Part shown: in pieces, positions 8,255-16,497 of the stretch | How the letters are laid out: each line of letters opens with the position of its first letter | How positions within the stretch are numbered: the stretch's first letter is position 1 | Source: Candidatus Kerfeldbacteria bacterium CG_4_10_14_0_8_um_filter_42_10 | GTDB lineage: Bacteria; Patescibacteriota; Patescibacteriia; UM-FILTER-42-10 | Reading direction: 5' to 3' | Assembly: GCA_002784945.1 (NCBI GenBank) | Contig: PFMD01000064.1 | Location: 1-35,961 of the forward strand | DNA length: 35,961 nt | Translations under genes and position numbers: made by a program | The notes under the pieces: model-generated | The model's input: the letters and a program-made list of their open reading frames with translations, nothing else | What the model was told of the DNA's origin: nothing | The model's database searches: none

Positions 8255-9763
8255 ATGTGTTCAATCTTCGGAGCGATTCCCTTAGAAGTTAAAGATCCCC
8301 TTGAAGTTCAGACATATACCATGATTGGTGCCAATTTTCTGCAACACCGTGGCCATGAATGGTATGGTCTGGCATTTTCCAATGGGAAGTTCTTGTGGAT
8401 TGAAAGGCGTTCCGGGTTGATCATATCATCACCAGACGACAGAGAGCTGGTAAGGCTAATTAAGGAAAATCAGCCTCAAATGATTATGTTTCAAACCCGC
8501 TTTTCTACCACAGGACCAAGTACATCCATTAACGCGCAACCCCAGTTCCTGCGTTTAAGGCAAGGAGCGATTGCTCTAGGTAGCAACGGAGACGTTTTCG
8601 ATTATACCAAGGAAAGAGAACGTTTAGAAAAAAGCGGATGTGATTTCCAAAGTCAGAATGACAGCGAGATATTGCTGCATCACATACTGCTCAATTCCGG
8701 GGATGACCCAGATAATATCCCTAAGGGGATTCAAAATCTCATGGGGAACATGCCCGCTACCTTCTCTTTCTGGCTCGCTACCGAAAAACGCGTGTATCTG
8801 GCGCGTGATCCTTACGGCAATCGCCCCCTGTATTATATGCAGGTAGGCGGTTACTTCATCTTCGCGTCGGAAGATTGCGCCCTGCTTGCAGTTTTAGAAG
8901 AGCGAGCGGAAGCCGGCTACGAAGACGGTACAGTCGAAATCAACCAGGTCCTTCCCGGAGAGATAATTGAAGTCAATCTGCACGGACCAGTGAATTACCT
9001 GAAAGGAGCAGATCCTAAAGCCATCCTGGCCCAGTGCACCTTCGAGAAAGTCTACTTCGCCCGACCGGACAGCAGAGTATTTGGTTCTTTGAAGCAGGGT
9101 CGACTCTGCTACAAAGTGTTGGTTTTGCCAGAAGGCGAAGACGATTACGTGATTCAAGTGCTGGATGATTCCGTGGAAGAGGTAGGCAGCTTCCGTTACC
9201 GGTTGGGAGAGAATTTGGGCGTAGAGAGTCCGGTAGAACAAGCGGATTGCGTAATTTCAGTTCCTATGTCGGGTGACTTTGCCGCATTAGGGTACGCTCA
9301 CAAAACCGGTACCGAATTCCAAATCGGACTGGTTCGCAATCCTTATTACACCAGAACATTCACCTCTCCTGGCAGAGAAAATCGGCAGAGGCTCGCCAGA
9401 CTCAAGTATCAACCAATGAGGGGTCTTTACGTTCGAGCAAAAAGAATCGTGGTAGTGGACGATTCTGTAATCTTTGCGACTACCCTTCAACGGTTAGCAC
9501 GCAAACTGAGAATAGCGGGCGCTCAAGAAGTGCATGGTCGTATAAGTTGCCCTCCGGTCAAATGCCCATGCCCTTATGGGATTGATATGTCTTCTAAGGG
9601 CCAGTTGCCTGCGGCAAGCATGTCCATGAAAGAAGTAGGGAATATGCTAAAATTGGACAGCTTGGCACATCTTTCCCTGGAAATGCTTCAGGCAGCTAAC
9701 GGTGCGTCAGCTAAGCATTATTGCTATGCTTGCTGGAACGGAGAGTTTCCAATCCATTACTAA
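8255..9763 (+). CDS. Amidophosphoribosyltransferase (PurF)-like: class II glutamine amidotransferase plus PRTase-like domain
   Basis: Start placed at MCSIFG (Cys2 nucleophile), not ORF-track start 8180; 'GLVRNPYYTRTFTSPGRENRQRLARLKYQPMRG', 'RIVVVDDSVIFATT', C-terminal 'CYACWNGEFP' as in Fe-S type PurF. Confidence 0.85.
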   Translation: MCSIFGAIPLEVKDPLEVQTYTMIGANFLQHRGHEWYGLAFSNGKFLWIERRSGLIISSPDDRELVRLIKENQPQMIMFQTRFSTTGPSTSINAQPQFLRLRQGAIALGSNGDVFDYTKERERLEKSGCDFQSQNDSEILLHHILLNSGDDPDNIPKGIQNLMGNMPATFSFWLATEKRVYLARDPYGNRPLYYMQVGGYFIFASEDCALLAVLEERAEAGYEDGTVEINQVLPGEIIEVNLHGPVNYLKGADPKAILAQCTFEKVYFARPDSRVFGSLKQGRLCYKVLVLPEGEDDYVIQVLDDSVEEVGSFRYRLGENLGVESPVEQADCVISVPMSGDFAALGYAHKTGTEFQIGLVRNPYYTRTFTSPGRENRQRLARLKYQPMRGLYVRAKRIVVVDDSVIFATTLQRLARKLRIAGAQEVHGRISCPPVKCPCPYGIDMSSKGQLPAASMSMKEVGNMLKLDSLAHLSLEMLQAANGASAKHYCYACWNGEFPIHY

Positions 9764-9790
9764 TAAGTTGATCCTTGAATTTCAACAACC

Positions 9791-9821
9791 CCGGTGAGTA
9801 ACCTTACTCACCGGTTTTTTT
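9791..9821 (+). terminator. Rho-independent terminator after purF-like gene
   Basis: CCGGTGAGT-AACCTT-ACTCACCGG followed by TTTTTTT. Confidence 0.9.
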
Positions 9822-9936
9822 CAATGAGCACGTGATTTATAGAATCTTTATTCCCATTAGAGCAGACTCCATAAAACCCGTTACTTAATCACAGACATTT
9901 TTTGTAACAGGGTGAATATAAATCACAGTGCGAATT

Positions 9937-10002
9937 GACCCTGAGCGACGAGCCCTTCCTTAAATATAAATCTTACATAAAAGGGTGAGGAGTCGAAGGG
10001 TC
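9937..10002. repeat. Compound REP-like inverted repeat GACCCTGAGCGACGAGCCCTT...AAGGGTGAGGAGTCGAAGGGTC
   Basis: GACCCT/AGGGTC and CCCTT/AAGGG nested pairs between convergent genes. Confidence 0.65.
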
Positions 10003-10044
10003 TTTGAGTATAATTATCTGCAGCTTATTGAATGGTCCATAGCA

Positions 10045-10467
10045 TTATTTTCGTTTCAACAGCGAACTTTTGTATTTTTCCGGATGGTATGGTTTAAGCC
10101 GGACAATTTGGCAGTTGATTTTTCTGCTTTTTAACTCCTGCACCAAAATGTCGGTATAAGTTGTCTGGTCGTATCCTAAAGCGATTACGTCTGGTTTTAC
10201 TCGCTCAATTATTTGATAAGGATCGTCTAAAAATCCCAATAAGGCTCGATCCACTATTTTTAATTCTTTAATTCTTTGTAATCTTTGGTTTTCATTATTT
10301 TGAGGGAGGGCGCCTTTTGTCTTTTGAACATTTTTATCTCGGGCAACGGCCACTACTAAAAGATCTCCCAGAGACTTTGCTTGCGCTAAATAGCTTTCAT
10401 GCCCAGGATGAAGAATGTCAAAGGTTCCAAAAGCGAGAACGATTTTTTTATTGTTATATTGTTGCAT
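10045..10467 (-). CDS. Cytidylyltransferase-family nucleotidyltransferase, RibL (archaeal-type FAD synthetase)/RfaE-C-like
   Basis: AFGTFDILHPGHESYLAQAKSLGDLLVVAVARDKNV...; C-terminal 'KPDVIALGYDQ'. Confidence 0.8.
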   Translation of the reverse strand: MQQYNNKKIVLAFGTFDILHPGHESYLAQAKSLGDLLVVAVARDKNVQKTKGALPQNNENQRLQRIKELKIVDRALLGFLDDPYQIIERVKPDVIALGYDQTTYTDILVQELKSRKINCQIVRLKPYHPEKYKSSLLKRK

Positions 10468-10527
10468 TGTTATATTGTTTATTTATTTGGGTCAAAATTC
10501 CAGCAATAAAACAATATAACAATAAAA
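10446..10527. repeat. AT-rich hairpin, ATTGTTATATTGTT family
   Basis: TTTTATTGTTATATTGTT (10446-10463) is exact reverse complement of AACAATATAACAATAAAA (10510-10527). Confidence 0.8.
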
Positions 10528-10530
10528 CAA

Positions 10531-12498
10531 TCATGATTTTTTCAATTCCTTAATTTGGTCTCTGATAATGGCCGCTTTTTCGAATTCCAAATTTTTGGCG
10601 GCTAATTCCATCTGATTTTTCAAATCTTTAATCAAATGATTAATTTCATCGGGAGGAACCAGTTTAACATCCAATTTTAATACCTCTTTTTCCGCCAATT
10701 TAGCGCCGGCCAGCCTTTCCTCCTTAATTGCTTTTTGAATCGACTGGGGGGTGATATGGTGTTTTTGATTGTAAATTTCTTGAGACTTTCTTCTTCTTTT
10801 GGTTTCGGCAATCGCTCTTTTCATGGAATCAGTGATTTTATCGGCATACATTATTATATGCCCTTCCTGATGCCGGGCCGCGCGCCCCATGGTTTGAATC
10901 AGGGCCGTATCGCTTCTTAAGAATCCTTCTTTATCCGCATCTAGAATGGCGATGAGCGAAACTTCAGGCAGATCCAGCCCTTCCCGCAAAAGATTGATTC
11001 CGACCACCACATCGTAGGTGCCCAGGCGCAAATCCCGCAAAATTTCCAAACGTTCAAAAGTGTCTATTTCGGAATGAAGATAATGAACCGCAATCCCCAC
11101 TTCTTTCAAATATTCCGAGAGCTCTTCCGCCATCCTTTTGGTAAGAACGGTGACCAGCACGCGCTGATGCCGTTTCACTCTTTGCTGGATTTTATCCAGT
11201 AAGTCATCGATCTGATGCTGGGTCGGCTTTAATTCAATGGTCGGATCCAAAAGCCCGGTGGGGCGGATTAATTGTTCCGCTATTTGCTTGCTTTTTTTCT
11301 TTTCGTATTCCATCGGAGTGGCGGAAACGTAAATTACTTGATTGATTTTCTGGTCGAATTCGGCAAAAGTAAGCGGGCGGTTGTCCCGTGCGGCCGGAAG
11401 CCGGAACCCGTATTCCACCAAAATATTTTTGCGGGCGCGGTCGCCTTCGTACATGCCCCTGATTTGAGGAACGGTCATGTGGGATTCATCAATAAACATC
11501 AAAAAATCCTTAGGAAAATAATCTAAAAGCGTATAAGGAGGCTGGCCGGGCTTCCGGCCGTCAAAATAGCGGGAATAATTTTCGATTCCGTTGCAGTAAC
11601 CGGTTTCTTTGATCATTTCCAGGTCATAGCGGGTGCGCTGCTCTATTCTTTGAGCCTCAATCAGCTTGTTTTGTTTTTCAAAAAAACCCACTTGTTCTTT
11701 TAGGTCCGCTTTAATGTTTTTAAAAGCCAGCTCTTGTTTGTCAAAAGGGACTAAATAATGAGTGGTGGGAAAGATCATCACTTCTTTCAGATTTTGGACC
11801 GTTTCTCCGGTGAGTGAATCAATCTCTTTGATTTGTTCAATCTTATCGCCCCACATTTGAATTTGATAGGCATTTTGTTCCGAGTAAATGGGAAATATCT
11901 CAATTACCTCTCCTTTAATTCTAAACTTTCCTCGATCCAAATAATGATTGTTCCTCTGATACTGGATCTTAACTAAGTTTTCTAGTAAGCGCTTACGGTT
12001 GATTTTTGCCCCGACCGAAACAAAAATTCCTTCTTTCTGATATTCTTCCGGAGCGCCCAAACCATAAATGCAGGAAACCGATGCCACGATAATCACGTCT
12101 TTGCGCGAAATTAAAGACTGAGTGGAAGCGTGCCGCAAACGGTCAATTTCTTCGTTAATATCCGTCTCTTTTTCGATATAGGTGTCGGTGGTAGGCAGGT
12201 AAGCCTCGGGCTGGTAGTAGTCGTAGTATGAGACAAAATAATGCACCTCGTTTTTGGGGAAAAAGTCCCGAAACTCGGAAGCGAGTTGGGCAGCCAAGGT
12301 TTTATTATGAGAAATGACTAAAGTGGGCTTTTGGACCTGGGTAATAATATTGGCCATGGTAAAAGTTTTTCCCGAGCCGGTTACGCCTAAAAGCGTCTGG
12401 TCGCGATACTTTTTAGCCAGTCCTTTTACCAGTTGATCAATTGCCCTTGGTTGATCGCCTTTCGGCCTAAACTTTGATTGGAGTTTGAATTTATTCAT
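10531..12498 (-). CDS. uvrB: Excinuclease ABC subunit B
   Basis: GVTGSGKTFTMANII Walker A, YYDYYQPEAYLP, UVR motif at C terminus. Confidence 0.97.
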   Translation of the reverse strand: MNKFKLQSKFRPKGDQPRAIDQLVKGLAKKYRDQTLLGVTGSGKTFTMANIITQVQKPTLVISHNKTLAAQLASEFRDFFPKNEVHYFVSYYDYYQPEAYLPTTDTYIEKETDINEEIDRLRHASTQSLISRKDVIIVASVSCIYGLGAPEEYQKEGIFVSVGAKINRKRLLENLVKIQYQRNNHYLDRGKFRIKGEVIEIFPIYSEQNAYQIQMWGDKIEQIKEIDSLTGETVQNLKEVMIFPTTHYLVPFDKQELAFKNIKADLKEQVGFFEKQNKLIEAQRIEQRTRYDLEMIKETGYCNGIENYSRYFDGRKPGQPPYTLLDYFPKDFLMFIDESHMTVPQIRGMYEGDRARKNILVEYGFRLPAARDNRPLTFAEFDQKINQVIYVSATPMEYEKKKSKQIAEQLIRPTGLLDPTIELKPTQHQIDDLLDKIQQRVKRHQRVLVTVLTKRMAEELSEYLKEVGIAVHYLHSEIDTFERLEILRDLRLGTYDVVVGINLLREGLDLPEVSLIAILDADKEGFLRSDTALIQTMGRAARHQEGHIIMYADKITDSMKRAIAETKRRRKSQEIYNQKHHITPQSIQKAIKEERLAGAKLAEKEVLKLDVKLVPPDEINHLIKDLKNQMELAAKNLEFEKAAIIRDQIKELKKS

Positions 12499-12543
12499 GA
12501 GTAAAGGGGATTATATAACATTTTTGGAATTTGGTAAATCGTG

Positions 12544-12579
12544 CCCTGAAGGCGGACAAACGTTTGTCCGCCTTCAGGG
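12544..12579. repeat. 36-nt perfect palindrome containing the 28-nt unit GAAGGCGGACAAACGTTTGTCCGCCTTC (12548-12575)
   Basis: 18/18 pairs. Confidence 0.9.
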
Positions 12580-12642
12580 TCGTTGCCGTGCAAGGAAGTT
12601 AATTAAAGGTGTTATTTCAACAACCGATGCGCGACATATCGT

Positions 12643-12690
12643 AAGCCCTCGCTTGCCGCATGTGAAAGTAAGGGGGGGGGGCGAGGGCTT
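12643..12690. repeat. 10-bp inverted repeat AAGCCCTCGC/GCGAGGGCTT with G10 homopolymer abutting the right arm
   Basis: Exact arms 12643-12652 and 12681-12690; G run 12672-12681. Confidence 0.75.
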
Positions 12691-12710
12691 CCGCCTACCC
12701 ATTAAACATC

Positions 12711-12739
12711 TTGACAAAGTTCCCCGAATAGGATATTTT
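12711..12739 (+). promoter_or_regulatory. Sigma70-like promoter TTGACA-N17-TATTTT
   Basis: Consensus -35 and near-consensus -10 upstream of the 71-aa ORF. Confidence 0.7.
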
Positions 12740-12798
12740 TTATTATCATCAAATTACTAAATCCAGCACCTTGTCCTAATTTTCCAAAGGAAGCGACT

Positions 12799-13014
12799 AT
12801 GCGATTAGTTAATCAGCATCCGGTTCCAGTCTCTGACGCTGGTTGTAATTTCGTCAGAACCACCTTGGCGCCCAGCGGCCCCGAAGGCTATGCAGTACAT
12901 CGCGCTAGCAATCCATTTGGCACCGGTGACAATTGGCTCATGCTTGTCGGAACCAAAGAAGGCGCTGGAGAACCGTATCTCCGGAAACAGCCAGGCGTAA
13001 CAGTTCTAGAATAG
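12799..13014 (+). CDS. Hypothetical 71-aa protein
   Basis: Own promoter and terminator bracket the ORF; RBS-like AAAGGA upstream. Confidence 0.6.
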   Translation: MRLVNQHPVPVSDAGCNFVRTTLAPSGPEGYAVHRASNPFGTGDNWLMLVGTKEGAGEPYLRKQPGVTVLE

Positions 13015-13045
13015 CTTCCTCGTTCTTTACTTACGCTCTTTGCTC

Positions 13046-13080
13046 AAGGGGTTCCTGACAACAGGCTACCCCTTTTTCTT
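13046..13080 (+). terminator. Rho-independent terminator
   Basis: AAGGGGT...ACCCCTT with inner CCTG/CAGG pair and T-rich tail. Confidence 0.75.
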
Positions 13081-13128
13081 TAAATACTAAACGAGGAATT
13101 CCTGAGCTGGGAATCCTTATTAATTAGG

Positions 13129-13156
13129 TTGACAAACCGGTCTTTATTAGTAAAAT
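13129..13156 (+). promoter_or_regulatory. Promoter TTGACA-N16-TAAAAT upstream of the thiolase-like gene
   Basis: Consensus hexamers, spacing 16. Confidence 0.7.
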
Positions 13157-13193
13157 GTCACCATGGTCTTTAACAACCAGATTTCGTAGGCGG

Positions 13194-13219
13194 AGCCATG
13201 CACCGTCCGGTACATGGCT
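13194..13219 (+). promoter_or_regulatory. 5'-UTR hairpin AGCCATGcACCGtcCGGTaCATGGCT
   Basis: 11 base pairs with one C/A mismatch, inside the predicted ~140-nt leader. Confidence 0.55.
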
Positions 13220-13301
13220 GAGAGGGCGGTTTAGAATAAAAATTCTGAATTAGTCCTTAATTATCAAAATCCCCTTTGTTAAGGGAGAAATGGAGTAGTG
13301 G

Positions 13302-14552
13302 ATGAACAGAGTGGGAATTGTCGGTGCAGGCATAACGGAATGCCGCTCCCGATGGGTAGAAGCTACCTATTGGAAGCTGTTCCAAATGGCTGTGCGGGCA
13401 GCATTAGAGGATGCCAAAATGACCGCCGCGGAATTAGACGCGGTAGTTTACGGCATCTACAACGACATGTTTGAACACATGGCTATTCCGGAATCGGCCT
13501 TAACCGGCTGGATTAGCATGGGGCTCAAACCCGGAGTACGAGTAACCAACGGCGGCGCCACCGGCTTTTACGCCATGCGCGCTGCTTACATGGAAGTGGC
13601 CAGCGGCCTTTCCGATATCGTGCTGTGCGTCGGAGGCGAAAAAGCGACGGATTGCTTTGATCCTCAAAGTGGTACCCCCACGCCGGCGGTGGTAGGAGTT
13701 ATTGCCCAGAGCTGGGATCCGTTTTACGAGTATCCGCTGGGTGCCACCGCTTCCGATTCGTACATGGGAAAATGCATGGCCTACAATGACGCGTATCCTG
13801 GCGACATCGGCGACGGGCTGGTAAGGGCGCAGATGATTGAGATGCTGTGTCGTCAGGGTAATCGGAATCCTTTCGGTCAGCGCCGCAAGGAAACGGTTAC
13901 CGCTGAGCAGGTATTGGCTTCCCGTTGGATCATCGCGCCGTTTTTGCGCTTGCTGGAAGCATGCATGTACACCGAAGGCGCCGGCGCCCTGATTTTCGCC
14001 AACGAGCAGAAGACGCTGGAAATCTGCCAGCGCACCGGACGCCAGCCGATTTGGGTCAAAGGAGTGGGTGCCGCTAACGAACCGTACGCGGTCGGTCGCG
14101 GCAGCGATAACCTAATGGAACTTCCCCGAATCAAAAGCGACCATCTGGCCGCTTATCGGGCGTACGAAATGGCGGGTGTTCAGCCTTCCGACATTCAGAT
14201 CGTGGAAGTGCACGATGCCTTTGTGGCTCAGCTCATGATTACCATGGGAGAGCTGGGATTCGTGCTAATGGGCAAAACGCGCGCTCTGATTGACGATGGC
14301 GTTATGGCGGATATTCAAAAGCTCGGCGATGAAGGCCGGCCCGAACCAGGGCAGGTTTTGATCAATCCGTCCGGCGGGCTGATTTTCGGCGGGCACTTTG
14401 TGGGAGGCAGTAATATGTTTTCCACTTGGTCCGCTATCCGCGAAATGCGCCGTCGTCAGGTTCCCCTGTCGCTGGTGCACGGCACCGGCGCAATCAACGC
14501 CGCCTATGGCGGAGCCATGATCCTAGAGTTGGGAGAGGAGGTGAGAGCATGA
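13302..14552 (+). CDS. Thiolase-superfamily protein (SCP-x/Ltp2-like), nucleophilic Cys replaced
   Basis: GIVGAGITE..., 'RVTNGGATGFYAMRAAYMEVASGLSDIVLCVGGEK', 'VEVHDAF', 'NPSGGLIFGGHFVGG'. Confidence 0.9.
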   Translation: MNRVGIVGAGITECRSRWVEATYWKLFQMAVRAALEDAKMTAAELDAVVYGIYNDMFEHMAIPESALTGWISMGLKPGVRVTNGGATGFYAMRAAYMEVASGLSDIVLCVGGEKATDCFDPQSGTPTPAVVGVIAQSWDPFYEYPLGATASDSYMGKCMAYNDAYPGDIGDGLVRAQMIEMLCRQGNRNPFGQRRKETVTAEQVLASRWIIAPFLRLLEACMYTEGAGALIFANEQKTLEICQRTGRQPIWVKGVGAANEPYAVGRGSDNLMELPRIKSDHLAAYRAYEMAGVQPSDIQIVEVHDAFVAQLMITMGELGFVLMGKTRALIDDGVMADIQKLGDEGRPEPGQVLINPSGGLIFGGHFVGGSNMFSTWSAIREMRRRQVPLSLVHGTGAINAAYGGAMILELGEEVRA

Positions 14553-15550
14553 GCCAGAATCAAACCGTTATCCCGCAGGAATTCAATTTGCCCGCGGGAG
14601 TCAGGCCGGTTACCGGTCTAGACGGCATTCCTTGCCTGGAGCTGGCCACTCAAATGACCACTCTTTACTGGCAGACCTATGGCGAACAGTCGCGGTTTTT
14701 CCAGGCGCTAATTGAAGGTCGGCTGATCGGCGCCAAATGCCCCCAGTGCCAAATGGTGCTGGTGCCGCCCATGACCTGGAACTGCCCGGATTGCGGTTTC
14801 ACAGATATGGAAGAAGTTGTCCTGCCTCATCATGGCCTGCTGGCGGCAACCGCTCCCATCACTATCTTTCCGCCCGCCGGTCAGCACGGCAATGCGCCTT
14901 ATGCGAGGGGCTATGTGGATGTGGCGGTGGACGTCGCCAAAGCATCGTTCCTGCCGGCGCGGCTAATTACTACCACCGGGCTGCCGCGTCCGGGCATCTT
15001 CGTGAAAGGGGTCAAGCTGAAGCTGGTTTTCAAAGATGAACGGGAGGGACGCATCACCGACATCTTCTGGGTGCCTTGGGACGAGATTCCAGAGGGCTTA
15101 AGAGATATCGAACCTCTTCTGGCTTCTCAGCTTCAGTTTGAAGATCCTAAACCGCCCGTGATTAAGCGACCATTTGAAGAAGTTTTTACCGCGGTGCGAG
15201 ATTTAGCCGTCAAGGCAGTAAGGAGCCCACGAGCGGTAGAAAACCTGAAAGCGGTTGGTACCCGTCGGATCGGCGTTTGGGTAGGTGGAGGAGAATTCAC
15301 CTTATCCATCCAGAATGGGTGTTTAGAGGTGAAGAGAGTATCCGACCCTGGTGTTGACTTCGTCATTCAAGCCGATGATCCCAATGTATTTCTCAAATGG
15401 GCGAATGGCGGTTCGTTAAGCGACCCAGCGGCAGAGGGTAGTCTCTGGCTTCCGAATACTGAGGCATTTGGCATACTACCCGCTTTAGACCGGGTGCCGC
15501 GTTCGGTCCGGCGCGACGAGGGTGAAGGCAAACTGTCGCCTGAATCCTGA
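14549..15550 (+). CDS. DUF35-type Zn-ribbon/OB-fold protein fused to C-terminal SCP2 sterol-carrier-like domain
   Basis: CPQCQMVLVPPMTWNCPDCG zinc ribbon; C-terminal SCP2-like segment; ATGA overlap with upstream gene and GGAGG RBS support start at 14549. Confidence 0.82.
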   Translation: MSQNQTVIPQEFNLPAGVRPVTGLDGIPCLELATQMTTLYWQTYGEQSRFFQALIEGRLIGAKCPQCQMVLVPPMTWNCPDCGFTDMEEVVLPHHGLLAATAPITIFPPAGQHGNAPYARGYVDVAVDVAKASFLPARLITTTGLPRPGIFVKGVKLKLVFKDEREGRITDIFWVPWDEIPEGLRDIEPLLASQLQFEDPKPPVIKRPFEEVFTAVRDLAVKAVRSPRAVENLKAVGTRRIGVWVGGGEFTLSIQNGCLEVKRVSDPGVDFVIQADDPNVFLKWANGGSLSDPAAEGSLWLPNTEAFGILPALDRVPRSVRRDEGEGKLSPES

Positions 15551-15590
15551 ACAATGAATCAGTAGTTTCAAACATTGAACCTTAACCCAC

Positions 15591-15626
15591 GGGGCGTAGC
15601 GAAAGTTGCGCCCCCTTTTCTTTTTT
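15591..15626 (+). terminator. Rho-independent terminator
   Basis: GGGGCG...CGCCCC followed by CTTTTCTTTTTT. Confidence 0.85.
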
Positions 15627-15662
15627 GCTTGCTTATCTTAATTTCCTCTGCCATAATCTAAT

Positions 15663-15765
15663 TAGCTTCTTAGGTTGGTAGCTTATTAGCTTTTTAGTTA
15701 AGCTATCTACAAGAAGTCTAAGAAGCTAAAAAGCTACAAGCTACAAGCTAATCTTCTACAAGCTA
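15663..15765. repeat. AGCTTCTTAG/CTAAGAAGCT hairpin-repeat region
   Basis: AGCTTCTTAG 15664-15673 and CTAAGAAGCT 15718-15727, plus multiple AGCTACAAGCT/TAGCTTATTAGCT units. Confidence 0.7.
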
Positions 15766-15770
15766 AAGAC

Positions 15771-16355
15771 ATGATCACCTATCTTAAAGGAAAGGTAAAA
15801 TATAAGAACAAAACCTACATTGTGATTGACGTTCATGATGTGGGGTACCGGGTGTTTGTGGCACCTCAATTCCAAGACAAAATTAAAGAAGATCAGGCGG
15901 TTGAATTGTACACTTTCCAGCATGTGGGAGAAGATAAAACGGAGCTTTACGGCTTTGAACAGATTGACGAATTGGAATTCTTCGAGCAATTAATCCACAT
16001 TTCCGGGATCGGGCCCAAATCCGCTTTAGGGATTCTAACTCAGGCCAAAGTGGACGAAGTTAAGCGGGCGGTAATCCACGGTGATTCCTCGCTACTAACC
16101 AAGGTTTCAGGGATCGGAAAGAAAACCGCCGAAAGGATTATTCTGGAATTAAAAAATAAAATTGATGTTTCCGATAAAGAAGCCAAGGAATTTCTAAAAG
16201 GAGGAATTAAGGATGATGTCGAGACCATCGACGCCCTGGTCAGTTTGGGGTATTCGCTTAGCGAAGCGCGCGAAGCATTAAAGCTGATCCCCGAAGAAGC
16301 CACTGCCATTGAGCAAAAAGTCAGGGCCGCTCTTAAGTTACTAGGAAAAAAATAA
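15771..16355 (+). CDS. ruvA: Holliday junction branch migration protein RuvA
   Basis: MITYLKGKV...VGYRVFV, helix-hairpin-helix 'SGIGPKSALGIL' and 'SGIGKKTAERIILELK'. Confidence 0.95.
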   Translation: MITYLKGKVKYKNKTYIVIDVHDVGYRVFVAPQFQDKIKEDQAVELYTFQHVGEDKTELYGFEQIDELEFFEQLIHISGIGPKSALGILTQAKVDEVKRAVIHGDSSLLTKVSGIGKKTAERIILELKNKIDVSDKEAKEFLKGGIKDDVETIDALVSLGYSLSEAREALKLIPEEATAIEQKVRAALKLLGKK

Positions 16356-16427
16356 ATTCGCTAAATATTATCTTTGATGGCTAATAGAATTATTAGCTGA
16401 AATATGAAATCCTAATTGAATTGTTAA

Positions 16428-16485
16428 ATTGCTATATTGTTTTGCTTACTGTTTACAAAGTTGAACAATTTAACAATATAGCAAT
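16428..16485. repeat. AT-rich hairpin, ATTGCTATATTGTT family
   Basis: ATTGCTATATTGTT 16428-16441 and AACAATATAGCAAT 16472-16485 are exact reverse complements. Confidence 0.75.
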
Positions 16486-16497
16486 ATATCGCTATAG

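Noticed and set aside
12485-12760. 91-aa plus-strand ORF
   Set aside because: It reads through the 36-nt palindrome, the G10 tract and the promoter region; no plausible protein features.
13185-13275. Possible TPP riboswitch (GGAGCC...GGCTGAGAGGG resembles the THI box P2/P3-CUGAGA segment)
   Set aside because: The second conserved half (ACCUGAUC...GGAUAAUGCC/UACCUGCG) is absent and the downstream gene is not thiamin-related; kept only as a structured leader.
14737-15039. 100-aa ORF within the DUF35-SCP2 gene
   Set aside because: Shadow frame of a higher-GC CDS whose own frame encodes clear Zn-ribbon motifs.
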